7,647 nt of DNA. Origin: Flavobacteriaceae bacterium (GTDB lineage Bacteria; Bacteroidota; Bacteroidia; Flavobacteriales; Flavobacteriaceae). This document shows, in pieces, positions 1 through 6,979 of this stretch. Position numbers and translations under genes: made by a program. The notes beneath the pieces were generated by a model. That model was not told where the DNA came from. It saw nothing but the letters and a program-made list of their open reading frames with translations, and ran no database searches. The stretch lies in contig JAGLKH010000040.1 of the NCBI GenBank assembly GCA_023141985.1, positions 1 to 7,647 of the forward strand, written 5' to 3'. Numbering within the stretch: the stretch's first letter is position 1; the number at the start of each line of letters is the position of its first letter.

Positions 1-17
1 TCGCAGGAATGACAAAT

Positions 18-1451
18 TTAAAATTCAGCATTTTGTGGTGTTCTTGGATAAGGAATTACATCTCTAATATTGCTCATTCCGGTTGCAAACATTACTAAAC
101 GCTCAAACCCTAATCCAAACCCTGAGTGTTCTGCTGTTCCATATTTACGTAAGTCGAGATACCACCACAACTCTTCTTCAGGAATATCTAATTCAGCCAT
201 TTTTTCTTTCAAAACCTCTAAACGCTCCTCCCGTTGAGAACCTCCAACAATTTCTCCAATACCTGGGAATAAAATATCCATAGCACGTACTGTTTTTCCA
301 TCATCGTTTAAACGCATATAAAAGGCTTTGATATTTGCCGGATAATCAAATAGAATCACAGGACACTTAAAGTGTTTCTCCACTAAAAACCGTTCGTGTT
401 CACTTTGCAGATCGACTCCCCATTCATTGATTAAGTATTTAAACTTTTTCTTTTTGTTTGGCTTACAGTTTCGCAAAATATCTATTGCCTCTGTATAACT
501 AACACGTTTAAAGTTATTATCGACAACAAATTTTAACTTTTCGGTTAAGGTCATTTCATTGCGCTCGGCTTGTGGTTTAAATTTATCTTCCTGTATTAAG
601 CGTTGTTCTAAAAATGCTAAATCTTCTTTATTATTTTCGAGAACATAACTCAAAATAGATCTCATAAAGTCTTCTGCCAAATCCATATTACCCGCCAAAT
701 CCATAAAAGCAACTTCGGGTTCTATCATCCAGAATTCTGACAAGTGCCGAGACGTATTAGAATTTTCCGCCCTAAATGTTGGCCCAAATGTATAGACTTT
801 ACCTAATGACATTGCATAAGTTTCAGCCTCAAGTTGGCCAGAAACAGTTAAGTTGGTTTCTTTGCTAAAAAAATCTTGCTTATAATCTATGTTCCCCTCA
901 TCATTTAATGGAGGACTTTTTGCATCCAATGTGCTTACACGGAACATTTCTCCTGCACCTTCGGCATCACTTCCTGTAATTATTGGTGTATGCATATAAT
1001 AAAACCCATTCTCATTAAAATACTTGTGGATGGCGAACGATAATGAAGATCGCAAGCGCATCACTGCACTAAATGTATTTGTTCTTGTGCGCAAATGTGC
1101 ATTTTCTCTTAGAAACTCAAAAGAATGTTTTTTAGGTTGAATAGGATATTCATCAGCATCTGAATCTCCCAAAATATCAATTGAAGTAACTTGTATTTCT
1201 ACCGATTGTCCTTTGCCGTGGCTTTCTACTAAAGTGCCTTTTATATGTACTGCAGCACCGGTTGTAATCCGCTTTAAGAGGGTTTCATCCGTGTTTTCGA
1301 AATCAATTACGCATTGTATATTATTAATTGTGGAACCATCATTTAAAGCAATAAAACGATTAGCTCTAAATGTCCTTACCCAACCTTTTGCTTCAACTTC
1401 AACCTGTGTTTTATTTTGAGATAATAATTCTGCTACTGTACTGTGCTTCAT
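18..1451 (-). CDS. asnS: Asparaginyl-tRNA synthetase (class II aaRS)
   Basis: This cytoplasmic enzyme charges tRNA-Asn with asparagine using ATP. The 477-residue product has the full AsnRS layout. An N-terminal OB-fold anticodon-binding domain covers about residues 15-95 (GWVRTFR near 23-29, then the NDGST strand). The class II catalytic core follows. Motif 2 is at about 221-246 (TFGPTFRAENSNTSRHLSEF, with R227 the expected ATP/aminoacyl contact). Motif 3 is at 443-452 (GFGLGFERLV, with R451). The ending YPRTPQNAEF is typical of AsnRS rather than AspRS. The insertion at about 275-340, rich in lysine and including PNKKKKFKYL, is commonly seen in the bacterial AsnRS branch of Bacteroidota (recalled, not checked). 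The ATG at 1451 lies 22 bases after a TATCTTTG promoter element, which supports this start. The gene is complete; only 17 bases remain beyond its stop. Confidence 0.98.
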   Translation of the reverse strand: MKHSTVAELLSQNKTQVEVEAKGWVRTFRANRFIALNDGSTINNIQCVIDFENTDETLLKRITTGAAVHIKGTLVESHGKGQSVEIQVTSIDILGDSDADEYPIQPKKHSFEFLRENAHLRTRTNTFSAVMRLRSSLSFAIHKYFNENGFYYMHTPIITGSDAEGAGEMFRVSTLDAKSPPLNDEGNIDYKQDFFSKETNLTVSGQLEAETYAMSLGKVYTFGPTFRAENSNTSRHLSEFWMIEPEVAFMDLAGNMDLAEDFMRSILSYVLENNKEDLAFLEQRLIQEDKFKPQAERNEMTLTEKLKFVVDNNFKRVSYTEAIDILRNCKPNKKKKFKYLINEWGVDLQSEHERFLVEKHFKCPVILFDYPANIKAFYMRLNDDGKTVRAMDILFPGIGEIVGGSQREERLEVLKEKMAELDIPEEELWWYLDLRKYGTAEHSGFGLGFERLVMFATGMSNIRDVIPYPRTPQNAEF

Positions 1452-1473
1452 TTTTAATAGTAATTTTAATGTG

Positions 1474-1503
1474 CAAAGATAAAAAAAGCCATTCAGCTTT
1501 CAA
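1474..1503 (-). promoter_or_regulatory. Bacteroidota-type promoter of asnS
   Basis: Read on the minus strand, TTG (1503-1501) is followed after exactly 19 bases by TATCTTTG (1481-1474). This fits the -33 TTG / -7 TAnnTTTG pattern known for the primary sigma factor of Bacteroidota. The -7 element ends 22 bases before the asnS ATG, leaving a short A/T-rich leader with no Shine-Dalgarno sequence. It implies that asnS can be transcribed independently of the RND gene upstream. Confidence 0.65.
1481..1501 (-). terminator. Weak terminator-like hairpin inside the asnS promoter
   Basis: On the minus strand AAAGC (1500-1496), a six-base loop TGAATG, and GCTTT (1489-1485) form a five-base-pair stem, extendable by one G-U pair. 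The stem runs into seven T residues (1487-1481). The position, 68 bases after the RND stop codon, suits a terminator of that gene, but the stem is short and holds only two G-C pairs. It occupies the spacer between the -33 and -7 elements of the asnS promoter. Confidence 0.35.
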
Positions 1504-1516
1504 GCGCCAAAATAAT

Positions 1517-1559
1517 AAATCTCAAAATTCCAAAAGGGCTTATTTGGAACTTGAAATTT
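1517..1559 (-). repeat. Long imperfect inverted repeat after the RND gene
   Basis: The arms 1517-1534 and 1543-1559 can pair around an eight-base loop. The inner seven pairs (TTCCAAA with TTTGGAA on the minus strand) are perfect. The outer part pairs with one bulged base and two G-U pairs when transcribed from the minus strand; on the plus strand those two positions become mismatches. The structure therefore favours a minus-strand transcript and begins ten bases after the RND stop codon. It lacks a strong T run, so it is more likely a 3' mRNA-end hairpin than a classic terminator by itself. Confidence 0.4.
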
Positions 1560-1569
1560 AGCATTTGAA

Positions 1570-3960
1570 TTATTCTGTTCTTTTGTCTTCTTCTGGAATA
1601 ATTTTAAAGTTAGGTTCTTTTAAAACCTCTTTATTAGCAATACTTCTTTCTAATGATAAGAGTAAAGACGGTAACAATAATAAGTTTGCTAACATCGCAA
1701 ATAATAATGTGGCAGAAACTAATGCACCAAGAGCTACTGTACCACCGAAATTAGAAATGATGAAAACAGAAAAACCAAAGAATAAAACTATGGAGGTATA
1801 AAACATGCTTACACCCGTTTCACGTAATGCAGCGTAAACCGATTTTTTTATTCTCCAATGATTAGCCTGTAATTCTTGCCTGTATTTTGCCAAAAAGTGA
1901 ATAGTGTCATCTACAGAAATACCAAAAGCTATACTAAACACCAAAATAGTTGATGGTTTAATAGGCACGCCTAAATATCCCATTAATCCGGCCGTAATTA
2001 ATAGTGGAATAAGATTTGGAATAAGAGATATAATTATCATTCTAAAAGACCGAAACATATAAGCCATAAAAACAGAAATTAGTAGAATAGCCAACGATAA
2101 GGAGAGGATTAAATTATTTACCAGGTACTTTGTTCCTTTTTGAAACAGATAGGCTTTACCCGTTAGCGTCACATTATATTTTTCTTTTGGTAAAATTTTA
2201 TCGATTTTGTTTTTAAGATCTTCTTCTATACGATCCATTTTATCGATTCCAATATCTTTCATAAAGGTTGTAATACGAGCATATTGACCTGTACTATCCA
2301 CAAAGTTCTTTAGCAAATCTACATCTGAAGAAGAATTTTTAGCGTAAGATAATATAAAGCTGTTTTCTTGAGATGTTGGTAGTTGATAATATTTTGGATT
2401 TCCGTTATAATAGGCTTGTTTAGAATATTTAACTAAACTTACAACTGATATGGGTTTTGATAGTTCGGGAGTTTCAATAATCAGGTCTTCAAGCTCATTC
2501 ATCCGTTTTAATGTAGAGAGTTTCATGACTCCCTTTTTACGTTTTGTGTCTATCATTATCTCTAAAGGCATGACACCATTAAATTCTTCTTCAAAAAAAC
2601 GAATATCCTTAAAAAAATCTGCTTTTTGTGGCATATCTTCTATAAGGCTTCCAGATATTTTTATTTGGTAAATTCCAATAATGCTGGTTACTAAAAGTAA
2701 TAATGAAGTAACATAAATAGTGATTTTTCTGTGTTTCACCATAAATTCCATCCAATCTACAAAAGTATTGATCCAACGTTTGTTTAAATGCTCCAAATGC
2801 TTGTCTTTAGGCATTGGTAAAAAACTATAAATTATTGGAATGATTAATAAACATATTATAAATATGGATAGAATACTTAATGAAGCTACAGTACCAAACT
2901 CTTTTAAAAGCTTACTTTGAGTAAAAATAAAAGTTGCGAATCCAGAAGCGGTTGTAACATTAGTCATTAAAGTGGCATTACCAATCTTTGTAATAACACG
3001 TTGTAAAGATTTTGCTTTGTTACCATGCTTCTTAACTTCATGTTGATACTTATTTATTAAGAAAATGCAATTAGGAATTCCAATAACAATAATTAATGGC
3101 GGAATTAAAGCTGTAAGTACGGTAATTTCGTATTCAAGTAACCCAATAATACCAAAAGTCCACATTACACCAATTAAAACAACTATAATAGAGATAAAGG
3201 TGGCTCTAAAAGATCTGAAAAAGAAAAAGAAAATTAGAGAGGTTACGGCTAATGCTGCTATAATAAAGGTGCCAATCTCGTCAATAATATTTTGCGAATT
3301 AAGTGTCCGTATGTATGGCATTCCAGAAATTCGAACATCGAGATTATAAGTGTTTTCAAAAGCTTCAATTTTTGGGATGAGTTTATCTATAATGAAATCT
3401 TTTCGTGCTGCAGTATTAACTATCCTTTTATTTAAATAAATTGCAGAACGTATAGTTTTAGTGTTTTTATTGAATAAAAAGTTATCGTAAAAAGGATATT
3501 GTTCAAAAAGTTGTTTTTGTAACTTTTCTACTTGAGCAGTTGTAGAGATAGAATCTTTAATAAAAGGTTCTAAATCAAATCGTTTTTTAACCTGATTTTT
3601 TACAAGTTTTTGAAGATCGCTGATTGCTATTACAGTTTCAACTTCGTCATATGTTTTAAAACTGTTAGAAAGTCTATTCCAGGCGTTAAGTTTATCAATA
3701 GTAAATAACGTTGAATCTTTAACGCCGAGAACTATTAAATTGCCTTCTTCTCCAAAAGTTTTAAGAAAGTCGTTATACTTTAAATTAACCTCATGGTCAT
3801 CTGGCAAAAGATTTGCTTCGGTATAAGTAAAACGCATCTTTTCCCATTGTAAACTAAAAAAAATTGTTGCTGCAGCAATACTTAATAATATTCCTATTCT
3901 ATTACGTAAAATTAATCGCGCAACGGTTTCCCAAAAACCTACCGAAAATAGTTTTGTCAT
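1570..3960 (-). CDS. RND-superfamily (MMPL family) inner-membrane exporter
   Basis: This is a predicted proton-driven exporter of the COG1033/MMPL type; such proteins move lipids, hydrophobic or amphiphilic compounds out of the inner membrane. The 796 residues show the duplicated RND plan: a membrane segment at about 22-38, a periplasmic domain at 40-228, five membrane segments at about 229-382, a membrane segment at about 412-432, a second periplasmic domain to about 612, and five more segments at 614-770. The second half carries the hallmark GISVDDTIHFLAKYRQE at about 680-696, with acidic D684 and D685. The equivalent first-half site, GIPNCIFLINKYQHE at about 294-308, has no acidic residue. 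The C-terminus is charged and cytoplasmic. The ATG at 3960 lies 16 bases after a TACCTTTG element. The gene follows the DUF5686-like gene by 74 bases, suggesting a shared envelope role. The substrate cannot be read from the sequence. Confidence 0.9.
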   Translation of the reverse strand: MTKLFSVGFWETVARLILRNRIGILLSIAAATIFFSLQWEKMRFTYTEANLLPDDHEVNLKYNDFLKTFGEEGNLIVLGVKDSTLFTIDKLNAWNRLSNSFKTYDEVETVIAISDLQKLVKNQVKKRFDLEPFIKDSISTTAQVEKLQKQLFEQYPFYDNFLFNKNTKTIRSAIYLNKRIVNTAARKDFIIDKLIPKIEAFENTYNLDVRISGMPYIRTLNSQNIIDEIGTFIIAALAVTSLIFFFFFRSFRATFISIIVVLIGVMWTFGIIGLLEYEITVLTALIPPLIIVIGIPNCIFLINKYQHEVKKHGNKAKSLQRVITKIGNATLMTNVTTASGFATFIFTQSKLLKEFGTVASLSILSIFIICLLIIPIIYSFLPMPKDKHLEHLNKRWINTFVDWMEFMVKHRKITIYVTSLLLLVTSIIGIYQIKISGSLIEDMPQKADFFKDIRFFEEEFNGVMPLEIMIDTKRKKGVMKLSTLKRMNELEDLIIETPELSKPISVVSLVKYSKQAYYNGNPKYYQLPTSQENSFILSYAKNSSSDVDLLKNFVDSTGQYARITTFMKDIGIDKMDRIEEDLKNKIDKILPKEKYNVTLTGKAYLFQKGTKYLVNNLILSLSLAILLISVFMAYMFRSFRMIIISLIPNLIPLLITAGLMGYLGVPIKPSTILVFSIAFGISVDDTIHFLAKYRQELQANHWRIKKSVYAALRETGVSMFYTSIVLFFGFSVFIISNFGGTVALGALVSATLLFAMLANLLLLPSLLLSLERSIANKEVLKEPNFKIIPEEDKRTE

Positions 3961-3976
3961 AGCTTATTTAATGGCG

Positions 3977-3984
3977 CAAAGGTA
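3977..3984 (-). promoter_or_regulatory. -7 promoter element (TACCTTTG) of the RND gene
   Basis: TACCTTTG on the minus strand matches the Bacteroidota TAnnTTTG consensus exactly and ends 16 bases before the ATG. The nearest upstream TTTG (4012-4009) is 24 bases away, slightly longer than the usual spacing, so the -33 part is uncertain. A short leader would result. Its presence means the exporter need not depend on transcription from the barrel gene. Confidence 0.5.
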
Positions 3985-4034
3985 GAAAAATAGTGTTGAT
4001 AAAATGAGCAAAACACCCTGTTTATGAATAAATA

Positions 4035-5315
4035 TTAAAGATTAATATTAAAAGTAAATTTGAATGCAATATTATCTCCAAATTCTGGAAGATGGTACGT
4101 GCCATAACGATATGCAAAGCTTAACCCAAAGCCAAAAAATAGTCTATTGATCTCGAATCCAGATTCTGAAAATCCTTTATTAAGAGTGTCGAAATTTATA
4201 TTTTCATGTCTATCAATATTTTCCATATTCCCTATGGCAAACCTTGTTATTAAAACTAATTGAGGCTTAAACCAAGGCGAAATATCAAATGGTTTTAATT
4301 TGTGTTTTATTTGTAGTGTAGCAAATTCATCAGAAAAAAATTCATTAAAATACATTGTTTCAAAACTGTTTATTCCAGCAACCGAAAATCGTTGTAGAAT
4401 AGTTTCTTTATTAACATTATTAGGATATGCATGATATAAATGAGTAATGGGGATGTCACCATTAGCTAATCCACTATTGAGTACAATTTGAGTAATAGCT
4501 CCATTTTGATAATTAAATTGCTGAATTGCTCTAAAGTCAAATTTCGAAAAACTAAAATCACCATTAAAAACAGCTGCAAAACTTTTAGTGTATTGAAGCG
4601 TAAACTTAGGATAACCCGTTTTAGTTTCAATTATACCATGTTGTGTTTGATTAAATTCACTAAAAGGACTCCATTGCATTGAGATTTTTGCAAGACTTAA
4701 GTCGAAATTCGTGAAGCTTTCGTTATTTTTTAAATTAAATATATAGTTATATGTTGGGTATATTTTACTGACAGAAAATTGTGTTTCCGTTAATATTTTT
4801 GGATGCAATTGATGTTCTATAGTTAAGATTTTAGAAATATTCTTATGAAATAAATCTATGTTTATTAAACGCGGTTCGAAAAACTGAAAAAAACGTTTAT
4901 CTGTTAAAAAATTTGAACTACCAGACTCTTCCAAATCATCAATATATAATAAACTTATCCAGGTGTTTGTTTTTTTTACTACTCTCACTCCACCACCAAA
5001 ACTGTATTTAAAGCGATGGTCAAGAAAACCATAAACCGTATGCCATTGTAATCTAAAATTCTTAGAAAAATTCTCGTTTGTAATACCCCCTAATCCCGTT
5101 CTAAAACCTTCGTATTGATTAAATTTTATAAGATATCTTAAATCGAAGTTTATATATTTAGTTGGAAAATAACCATTACCTATGTAATTTAAGAATTCTG
5201 CTTTTTTTATGGAGTCGTTAACCGTTTGAGAATTGCTATGAGGTGCATCAATATTTTGTGCCTGACTTTTACAAACTAAAATTGTAATAAAAATAAAAAG
5301 CCAGCAATATTTCAT
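4035..5315 (-). CDS. Short DUF5686-like secreted beta-barrel protein
   Basis: This is a predicted outer-membrane protein of 426 residues. Residues 1-20 form a signal peptide (hydrophobic WLFIFITILV, then a likely cleavage around SQAQ). The rest resembles the C-terminal beta-barrel part of DUF5686 proteins: YLIKFNQYEGFRTGLGGITN at about 61-80, an FKYSFGGGVRV strand near 102-112, and a YFNEFFSDEF stretch near 322-331. Alternating aromatic and polar strands and the ending FKFTFNINL fit a barrel. From memory, the usual flavobacterial members near frr are about 800 residues or more and start with a carboxypeptidase-regulatory-like domain; that domain and the middle region are absent here. The missing part is not hidden upstream, where only 68 noncoding bases separate it from frr. 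The protein thus looks like an internally deleted or naturally short member with its own signal peptide. Its function is unknown; the downstream exporter gene suggests envelope transport or assembly. Confidence 0.75.
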   Translation of the reverse strand: MKYCWLFIFITILVCKSQAQNIDAPHSNSQTVNDSIKKAEFLNYIGNGYFPTKYINFDLRYLIKFNQYEGFRTGLGGITNENFSKNFRLQWHTVYGFLDHRFKYSFGGGVRVVKKTNTWISLLYIDDLEESGSSNFLTDKRFFQFFEPRLINIDLFHKNISKILTIEHQLHPKILTETQFSVSKIYPTYNYIFNLKNNESFTNFDLSLAKISMQWSPFSEFNQTQHGIIETKTGYPKFTLQYTKSFAAVFNGDFSFSKFDFRAIQQFNYQNGAITQIVLNSGLANGDIPITHLYHAYPNNVNKETILQRFSVAGINSFETMYFNEFFSDEFATLQIKHKLKPFDISPWFKPQLVLITRFAIGNMENIDRHENINFDTLNKGFSESGFEINRLFFGFGLSFAYRYGTYHLPEFGDNIAFKFTFNINL

Positions 5316-5354
5316 TAACGAATTCTAATAAATATAATTTGAATATATAAACAC

Positions 5355-5378
5355 AAAAAAAGCGACTTTAGTGTCGCT
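5355..5378 (-). terminator. Intrinsic terminator of the pyrH-frr unit
   Basis: Read on the minus strand, AGCGAC (5378-5373), a six-base loop ACTAAA, and GTCGCT (5366-5361) form a perfect six-base-pair stem with four G-C pairs. It runs into a tract of seven T residues. It starts six bases after the frr stop codon, a textbook Rho-independent arrangement, and separates frr from the barrel gene. Confidence 0.85.
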
Positions 5379-5383
5379 ATTAA

Positions 5384-5941
5384 TTAAATGGTCATGATTT
5401 CTTTTTCCTTAATATGAAATAAATCGTCGACTTTTTTTACAAAAGTATCAGTCATTTCCTGAATATCCATTTCTGCATTTGATTTTACATCTTCGGAGAT
5501 CTCATCCATTTTCTTAATTTCATGATTGGCCTCTTTTCGAGAATTTCTCACTCCTACTTTTGTGTCTTCGGCTTCAGCTTTGGCTTGTTTTGCTAATTCG
5601 AGACGCCTTTCTTCGGTTAAAGCAGGAACGTTTATAATAATACTTTCACCATTATTCATCGGATTAAATCCAAGATTAGCAATCATAATTGCTCTTTCAA
5701 TTTCTTGTAGCATACTTTTCTCCCAGGGTTGTACTGTAATTGTTCTACCATCAGGTGTATTTACATTTGAAACTTGATTTAAAGGTGTTTGTGAACCATA
5801 ATAATCGACCATAACGCTTCCAAGCATAGAAGGAGTTGCTTTACCTGCTCTAATATTAACAAATTGTTTTTCTAAATGCTTTAAAGCATCTTCCATTGCT
5901 TCTTTAGTCGTATCTAATATAAATTGTAATTCTTCGTTCAT
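5384..5941 (-). CDS. frr: Ribosome recycling factor
   Basis: RRF works with EF-G to split the post-termination ribosome so that its subunits can be reused. The 185 residues match the family's usual length. Visible signatures are the N-terminal helix with NIRAGKATPSML (about 29-40), the domain II stretch TPLNQVSNVNTPDGRTITVQ (52-71), VPALTEERRLEL (105-116), and VRNSRKEANHEIKK (131-144), which contains the conserved arginine at 132. The ATG at 5941 is preceded by an A/T-rich leader without a Shine-Dalgarno sequence, normal for Bacteroidota. The gene starts 57 bases after pyrH, with no exact TAnnTTTG element in the gap, so it is probably co-transcribed with pyrH. A strong hairpin terminator follows. 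Confidence 0.98.
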   Translation of the reverse strand: MNEELQFILDTTKEAMEDALKHLEKQFVNIRAGKATPSMLGSVMVDYYGSQTPLNQVSNVNTPDGRTITVQPWEKSMLQEIERAIMIANLGFNPMNNGESIIINVPALTEERRLELAKQAKAEAEDTKVGVRNSRKEANHEIKKMDEISEDVKSNAEMDIQEMTDTFVKKVDDLFHIKEKEIMTI

Positions 5942-5998
5942 TTTTAATTTTTTTATTAAAATCTAAATCTGTCAAAAATTAAGCCAAAACAAATATTA

Positions 5999-6703
5999 TT
6001 AATTAACGGTTGTTCCTATGTTTTCTCCTGAAACTACTTTTAGAAGATTACCTTTTTTATTCATATCAAAAACAATAATAGGAAGTTTATTTTCTTGACT
6101 TAAAGTAAATGCCGTAGTATCCATAACTTTTAAACCTTTTCTTAAAACATCCTCAAAGCTAATATAATCAAATTTAATAGCTTCAGAATCTTTTTCCGGA
6201 TCAACATTATAAATACCATCAACACGTGTGCCTTTTAAAATAACATCAGCCTCAATCTCAATGGCTCTTAAAACTGCAGCAGAATCTGTTGTAAAATATG
6301 GATTACCTGTGCCTCCACCAAAAATAACAACACGTCCCTTTTCTAAATGCCTCAAAGCTCTCCTTCTAATAAAAGGCTCTGCGACTTCATTAATTTTAAT
6401 TGCGCTTTGTAATCGTGTTGGCACATTAGCATCTTCTAAAGCACTTTGCAATGCCAACCCATTTATTACAGTGGCAAGCATTCCCATATGATCACCTTGC
6501 ACACGATCCATCCCATTTATAGCACCAGAGACACCTCTAAAAATATTTCCGCCACCAATTACTATAGCAACTTCAACACCTAACTCAGTAATTTGTTTAA
6601 TATCTTGAGCATATTCAGCAAGACGCTCTGGGTCAATACCATATTGTCTGTTTCCCATTAAGGCTTCGCCTGATAGTTTTAAAAGAATTCTTTTGTATTT
6701 CAT
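5999..6703 (-). CDS. pyrH: UMP kinase (uridylate kinase)
   Basis: This cytoplasmic enzyme phosphorylates UMP to UDP with ATP, an essential step in pyrimidine nucleotide synthesis. It belongs to the amino-acid-kinase fold and is normally a hexamer. The 234-residue length is typical. Key stretches are KLSGEALMG (about 9-17, phosphate-binding lysine and glycine), IGGGNIFRG (49-57), [15 protein letters not shown] (71-85), [16 protein letters not shown] (128-143, UMP and phosphate contacts), and [16 protein letters not shown] (157-172, ATP side). The ATG at 6703 lies 21 bases after a TATATTTG element, which supports this start. It forms the common pyrH-frr pair with the gene downstream. Confidence 0.98.
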   Translation of the reverse strand: MKYKRILLKLSGEALMGNRQYGIDPERLAEYAQDIKQITELGVEVAIVIGGGNIFRGVSGAINGMDRVQGDHMGMLATVINGLALQSALEDANVPTRLQSAIKINEVAEPFIRRRALRHLEKGRVVIFGGGTGNPYFTTDSAAVLRAIEIEADVILKGTRVDGIYNVDPEKDSEAIKFDYISFEDVLRKGLKVMDTTAFTLSQENKLPIIVFDMNKKGNLLKVVSGENIGTTVN

Positions 6704-6724
6704 ATATTGTGTACTGAAGTTTTA

Positions 6725-6732
6725 CAAATATA
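6725..6732 (-). promoter_or_regulatory. -7 promoter element (TATATTTG) of pyrH-frr
   Basis: TATATTTG on the minus strand is an exact match to TAnnTTTG and ends 21 bases before the pyrH ATG. No TTG is present at the normal 17-23 base distance upstream, so the -33 part is weak or absent. It is the only promoter candidate visible for the pyrH-frr unit. Confidence 0.5.
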
Positions 6733-6784
6733 ACACACAATTTTTTTAAATTACTCCTGTTATTATTTTAATATTTTTATATTC

Positions 6785-6933
6785 ATGAAAAAAATCAGAT
6801 ATAAAAAATCATTTTAAAATTATTGCCTTAAGCATGTTTGTAGTGTTTTAGATTGTTCATCAAGCGATGACACACCTTCTGGAACTGGTAAAGCTTTGGG
6901 AGTTTTAAAAATTGAAAGAATTACTATAAATTA
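6785..6933 (+). pseudogene. Decayed lipoprotein gene start (remnant)
   Basis: The plus strand here carries pieces of a lipoprotein signal peptide in two frames. An ATG at 6785 reads MKKIRYKKSF then stops. The next frame reads KNHFKIIALSMFVVF (6804-6848) then stops. The first frame resumes as LDCSSSDDTPSGTGKAL from 6848 and ends at a TAA (6931-6933). Joined by two compensating shifts, these give a basic start, a hydrophobic core, and a lipobox-like FLDC followed by SSSDD, a run very common just after the lipid-bearing cysteine in Bacteroidota lipoproteins. The first shift falls at a run of six A residues (6803-6808). The product is at most about 50 residues, so the body of the gene is missing. 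It is the only plus-strand coding trace in the window. Chance similarity in A/T-rich DNA cannot be excluded. Confidence 0.4.
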
Positions 6934-6979
6934 AAACCAACGTTTTTTTATTTATACAGTTAGTTGTTATGTCTAAGCT

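Noticed and set aside
3200..3250. A/G-rich repetitive stretch suggesting a simple repeat or slippage site
   Set aside because: It encodes the FFFFF run of a membrane segment in the RND protein, and the frame stays open through it.
3065..3349. Plus-strand open frame of 94 codons inside the RND gene
   Set aside because: It lies antisense to well-conserved RND membrane segments, has biased low-complexity composition, no promoter and no family resemblance; it is a shadow of the real gene.
5327..5357. Promoter for the DUF5686-like gene: TTTG, 19 bases, TATTTATT
   Set aside because: The spacing is good, but TATTTATT misses two of the six fixed TAnnTTTG bases, and its TTTG is the tail of the frr terminator; too weak to annotate in such A/T-rich DNA.
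5316..5383. Frameshifted N-terminal part of the DUF5686-like protein upstream of its ATG
   Set aside because: Only 68 bases separate it from frr and they are filled by the frr terminator and A/T-rich leader; there is no room for the missing domains, so the short form is not caused by a frameshift here.
6934..6979. Terminator for the aldo/keto reductase
   Set aside because: The minus strand has no stable stem followed by a T run here; only short palindromes such as AACGTT occur.
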